DNA from: Acidobacteriota bacterium
Lineage (GTDB): Bacteria > Acidobacteriota > Terriglobia > Terriglobales > Acidobacteriaceae
Direction: 5' to 3'
Assembly (NCBI GenBank): GCA_021810175.1
Contig: JAJZJJ010000088.1
Coordinates: 1 to 8,773 of the forward strand
DNA length: 8,773 bases
Under the pieces are notes generated by a model. That model saw only the letters and a program-made list of their open reading frames with translations. It was not told the origin of the DNA and did no database searches. Both the position numbers and the translations under genes were made by a program. Below, one piece after another: positions 6,754 to 8,773 of the stretch. Each line of letters starts with the position of its first letter. Within the stretch, counting starts at the first letter, position 1.

Positions 6754-7086
6754 CTAGGCAATCACCTTGCTGATGCTGCGCTCGATGGTCTCCTTCGGCA
6801 CGTAGCCAACGATCTGATCGGCCACTTTCCCGCCCTTGAAGATCAGCAGCGCCGGAATCCCGCGAATCCCATAGCGCATCGGCGTCGCCTGGTTGTGATC
6901 CACATCCATCTTGGCCACCTTCAGCTTGCCGCTGTACTGGTTGGCAACCTCATCCACGATCGGCGCCAGAGCGCGGCACGGACCGCACCATGCAGCCCAA
7001 AAATCCACCAGGACGGGCTGCTCCGACTGCAGCACCTCCTGTTCAAATGTGGCATCGTTCACTTCGGCAATTCCAGGTGCCGCCAT
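6754..7086 (-). CDS. trxA: Thioredoxin
   Basis: A 110-residue cytoplasmic thioredoxin of normal length with no signal peptide. Seen: DFWAAWCGPC with the redox pair C34 and C37, the buried aspartate D28 before it, and the cis-proline P78 in GIRGIPALLIF. It passes electrons from thioredoxin reductase to ribonucleotide reductase, peroxiredoxins and other disulphide-containing proteins. The ATG at 7086 follows GAGAAGGGGA about 10 nt upstream. It has a terminator on both sides (7195-7239 ahead of it, 6705-6730 behind it), so it is probably transcribed mainly alone from a promoter between 7087 and 7194. I could not identify that promoter with confidence; GACTAT near 7126-7131 on the minus strand is a weak -10 candidate. 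Confidence 0.97.
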   Translation of the reverse strand: MAAPGIAEVNDATFEQEVLQSEQPVLVDFWAAWCGPCRALAPIVDEVANQYSGKLKVAKMDVDHNQATPMRYGIRGIPALLIFKGGKVADQIVGYVPKETIERSISKVIA

Positions 7087-7194
7087 AATTCAATGATCCC
7101 CTTCTCGGTGCGGTAGTGCGCACGCAATAGTCTACTTCATCTATGGATGCGGAAGCGGAGCGGCGGTCGCAGGACGGGGCGGGAATTGCTCCCC
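7087..7194. other. trxA leader and presumed promoter region
   Basis: This stretch lies between the terminator of the upstream unit and the trxA start codon. It must contain the trxA promoter if trxA is transcribed on its own. Only weak -10-like sequence is visible and no regulatory palindrome stands out. Confidence 0.35.
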
Positions 7195-7239
7195 AAAAAG
7201 ATTAAGGCGCCCGGATTCTTTGAAAGAATCACGGACGCC
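7195..7239 (-). terminator. Strong intrinsic terminator downstream of thrB
   Basis: On the minus strand a 33-nt hairpin has fifteen base pairs, one C-A mismatch and one bulged base: the inner arms are GATTCTTT and AAAGAATC, the outer arms GGCG and CGCC. It is followed by TTAATCTTTTT. The T-rich tail is only on the minus-strand side, so it terminates transcription arriving from thrB. Confidence 0.85.
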
Positions 7240-7435
7240 GGAGCAGCCCTCCCCCAGAACTGCCCACGGTGTGAACATAGGTCTTTGAAGGCCCAATGTA
7301 AATCACCATTTAGTAATGGATAGAACGAGTTACCGCTGAACCATGCCGGATTACCAACGACGCATATCCGAGTTGCTATGGACCAGCACAGTGCTGGTTG
7401 TCATCTTCGTAATAGGTGATCTGGAATCTTCCGAT
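7240..7435. other. Long untranslated stretch between thrB and its terminator
   Basis: About 196 nt separate the thrB stop codon from the terminator hairpin. The stretch is less GC-rich than the genes around it. It contains a 17-nt inverted repeat ACCAGCAC-A-GTGCTGGT (7382-7398) and a smaller one CCATT-TAGT-AATGG (7306-7319). No convincing gene is visible; a 17-codon minus-strand frame (7351-7404) has only a weak ribosome binding site. Confidence 0.5.
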
Positions 7436-8344
7436 TCACTCCACAATCTGCACCAGGGCCGGTTCAGCTTCCAGTTCCGCGACGACAAGCTCATGCCCGC
7501 CTTCGTCCGAAACCATGCTCCGCAAAAAGTCACACGCCTGTGTTGCGTCCTCCGCCGAAGCGGAGAGAAGCAGAACCGCCGGCCCGGCGCCGCTGAGGGC
7601 TACCCCGGAAATTCCTCTGTGCCCCGCCAGCGGCAGGAGCTTCGGCAGCAGTGGACAAACCTCAGCCCTCCACGGCTGATGCAGACGGTCGCGCATCGCC
7701 GCCGAGAGAAGGTCGCTTTGCCCCGAAGCAAAGGCCGCTGTCAAAAGAGCTACGCTTTGCAGGTTGGCAATAACATCCTGAGGTATGTATGAAGCTGGCA
7801 ACACAGCACGCGAAGCCGCCGTCGATAGAGGCCGGTCCGGCATGACAATCACCGCACGCCACTCCGCCGGCGGCCTGATCGAGATCGCCTTGACACTATC
7901 CTCCAGCTGGGCGCTGGCCACAAAACCGCCCAGCCAGCAGGCGGCGGCGTTGTCCGGATGGCCTTCCAGGCGGCAGGCCTCTTCAAGAATGCGCTGGCGG
8001 TCCCACCCCAAGTCTCCAAAATGTGAGGCCAGCGTCACGGCCGCGAGTCTCACCGCCGCCGAGGAACCACACCCCATTCCCAGCGGAATCTGGTTGTTCA
8101 TCCGGATCCGCAGCGGAATCTCCGCCAGTCCTCGCGCAGCCAGCACGCTTCGATAGGTTTCGATCAGCAGATTATCTTGAACGGCTCCGCAGATTTCCGC
8201 ATTGCGCCCCGAGGCAGCAATCGTGAATACAGACGCGCGCTCCGCCTCGATTTCCAGATAGATCCTGAGAGCAAGTGCCAGCGTGTCAAATCCGGGCCCC
8301 AGATTTGCCGAAGTGGCCGGAAGGCGCAGACGAATACCGCTCAT
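7436..8344 (-). CDS. thrB: Homoserine kinase
   Basis: A 302-residue GHMP-family kinase that phosphorylates homoserine with ATP to O-phosphohomoserine, the substrate of threonine synthase. Seen: the N-terminal block LPATSANLGPGFD (8-20), the phosphate-binding loop IPLGMGCGSSAA (86-97), the homoserine kinase signature EGHPDNAAA (127-135) and the C-terminal GHMP block GVALSGAGPAVLLL (247-260). Length is typical. The ATG at 8344 is chosen because the conserved N-terminal block begins right after it and because it overlaps the thrC stop in an ATGA, a usual arrangement for coupled translation; the frame upstream of it is only the shadow of thrC. The ribosome binding site is weak, in keeping with coupling. 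It acts in the cytoplasm and is probably the last gene of the threonine unit, ended by the hairpin at 7195-7239. Confidence 0.96.
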   Translation of the reverse strand: MSGIRLRLPATSANLGPGFDTLALALRIYLEIEAERASVFTIAASGRNAEICGAVQDNLLIETYRSVLAARGLAEIPLRIRMNNQIPLGMGCGSSAAVRLAAVTLASHFGDLGWDRQRILEEACRLEGHPDNAAACWLGGFVASAQLEDSVKAISIRPPAEWRAVIVMPDRPLSTAASRAVLPASYIPQDVIANLQSVALLTAAFASGQSDLLSAAMRDRLHQPWRAEVCPLLPKLLPLAGHRGISGVALSGAGPAVLLLSASAEDATQACDFLRSMVSDEGGHELVVAELEAEPALVQIVE

Positions 8345-8773
8345 CCCGCCGCGCGCTCCAGTTCCCGAAGTACCGCATCCGCCGAGGCCTCGATGTCCAC
8401 GGTTCCGCGGCGGCTTGCGCCGATGGCATCCGCAAGACCTTCGCTTTCCGCCTCCGTCAGCAGATCGCCGCGATGGTAATGAATCGTGTAGTCGGGGTCT
8501 TTCAGCGTGTGGCCGGTCAGGAACAGCACAATGGATTCCCCGGCTCCGATTTTTCCCTGCCGCAGCAGCTTCTTCAGTCCGGCCAGCGTCACGGCTGAGG
8601 CAGGCTCGCATCCCAGACCTTCAGCGCCAATCTCAGCCTTGGCCAGCGCGATTTCAGCTTCCGAGACCTGCTCCACCCAGCCGCCGGTCTGCTGCAGAAT
8701 GCGCACAGCCTTACGCCAGGAAGCCGGGTTCCCGATGCGGATGGCGCTGGCCCGGGTATGGGCTTCCACCGGC
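8341..8773 (-). CDS. thrC: Threonine synthase, C-terminal 144 residues (start lies beyond the window)
   Basis: The visible part begins PVEAHTRASAIRIGNPASW, a block characteristic of threonine synthases of the plant/bacterial PLP fold-type II class, and includes GCEPASAVTLAGLKKL, the conserved segment near the PLP-binding face late in the protein. The enzyme converts O-phosphohomoserine to threonine and phosphate. The catalytic lysine and N-terminal half lie outside the window; the full protein is probably about 400 residues or more. The stop TGA shares its TG with the thrB ATG (ATGA), so the two enzymes of consecutive steps are made from one transcript, thrC first. No true start codon is visible; the GTG at 8769 is internal. 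Confidence 0.93.
   Translation of the reverse strand, partial: PVEAHTRASAIRIGNPASWRKAVRILQQTGGWVEQVSEAEIALAKAEIGAEGLGCEPASAVTLAGLKKLLRQGKIGAGESIVLFLTGHTLKDPDYTIHYHRGDLLTEAESEGLADAIGASRRGTVDIEASADAVLRELERAAG

Noticed and set aside
6690..6761. 24-residue N-terminal extension of the MutS-like protein
   Set aside because: It would be encoded by the trxA terminator hairpin itself and overlap the trxA stop region; the ATG at 6689 is more plausible.
7351..7404. 17-codon minus-strand frame in the thrB 3' region
   Set aside because: Only a weak CGAAG before the ATG and no recognised sequence; a frame this short is expected by chance.
7343..7792. 149-codon plus-strand frame starting upstream of the thrB stop, with a hydrophobic N-terminus
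   Set aside because: Most of it is antisense to thrB, no ribosome binding site precedes it, and the hydrophobic part is short and not followed by a recognisable domain.
8345..8611. 89-residue N-terminal extension of homoserine kinase
   Set aside because: It lies wholly inside thrC in another frame, and the conserved homoserine kinase N-terminus begins just after the ATG at 8344.

Overview
The window reads as a high-GC bacterial chromosome segment. The combination of a Tat-exported glycoside hydrolase family 2 enzyme with a DUF4982-like C-terminus, a membrane-anchored MutS-like ATPase next to thioredoxin, and a thrC-thrB pair fits an acidobacterium of the Terriglobia type. That placement is an inference from gene content and base composition, not proof. 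No rRNA, tRNA, CRISPR array, insertion sequence or phage gene was found.

Layout. (1) 1-2097, minus strand: most of a secreted GH2 beta-galactosidase-type enzyme. It starts at a GTG behind a strong ribosome binding site, carries a twin-arginine signal, and its C-terminus runs off the left edge. (2) 2098-2461: non-coding. (3) 2462-3559, minus strand: a two-gene unit, a membrane methyltransferase of the isoprenylcysteine carboxyl methyltransferase (ICMT)/phospholipid methyltransferase type followed 9 nt later by a MarR-family regulator. (4) 3560-3865: a 306-nt divergent control region with three tandem palindromes near the methyltransferase and a promoter overlapping a 17-nt inverted repeat near the gene on the other side. 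(5) 3866-4795, plus strand: a natural fusion of a MarR-type DNA-binding domain and a GNAT acetyltransferase. (6) 4851-6689, minus strand: a MutS-like ATPase with two predicted membrane hairpins. (7) 6705-6730: an intrinsic terminator. (8) 6754-7086, minus strand: thioredoxin. (9) 7087-7435: non-coding, with a second strong terminator. (10) 7436-8773, minus strand: homoserine kinase, overlapping by four bases the end of threonine synthase, which leaves the window on the right.

How the parts relate. thrC and thrB form a translationally coupled pair for the last two steps of threonine synthesis. The hairpin at 7195-7239 probably ends their transcript. trxA has its own terminator, but that hairpin lies only about 16 nt before the MutS-like start codon, so the ATPase must depend on read-through or on a promoter inside or upstream of trxA. 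The most distinctive part is the middle: two MarR-type regulators, one free and linked to a membrane methyltransferase and one fused to an acetyltransferase, point away from each other across a shared region with two different kinds of palindromic site. This looks like a compact ligand-responsive regulatory module. Its codon use is visibly less GC-biased than that of the flanking GH2 and MutS-like genes.
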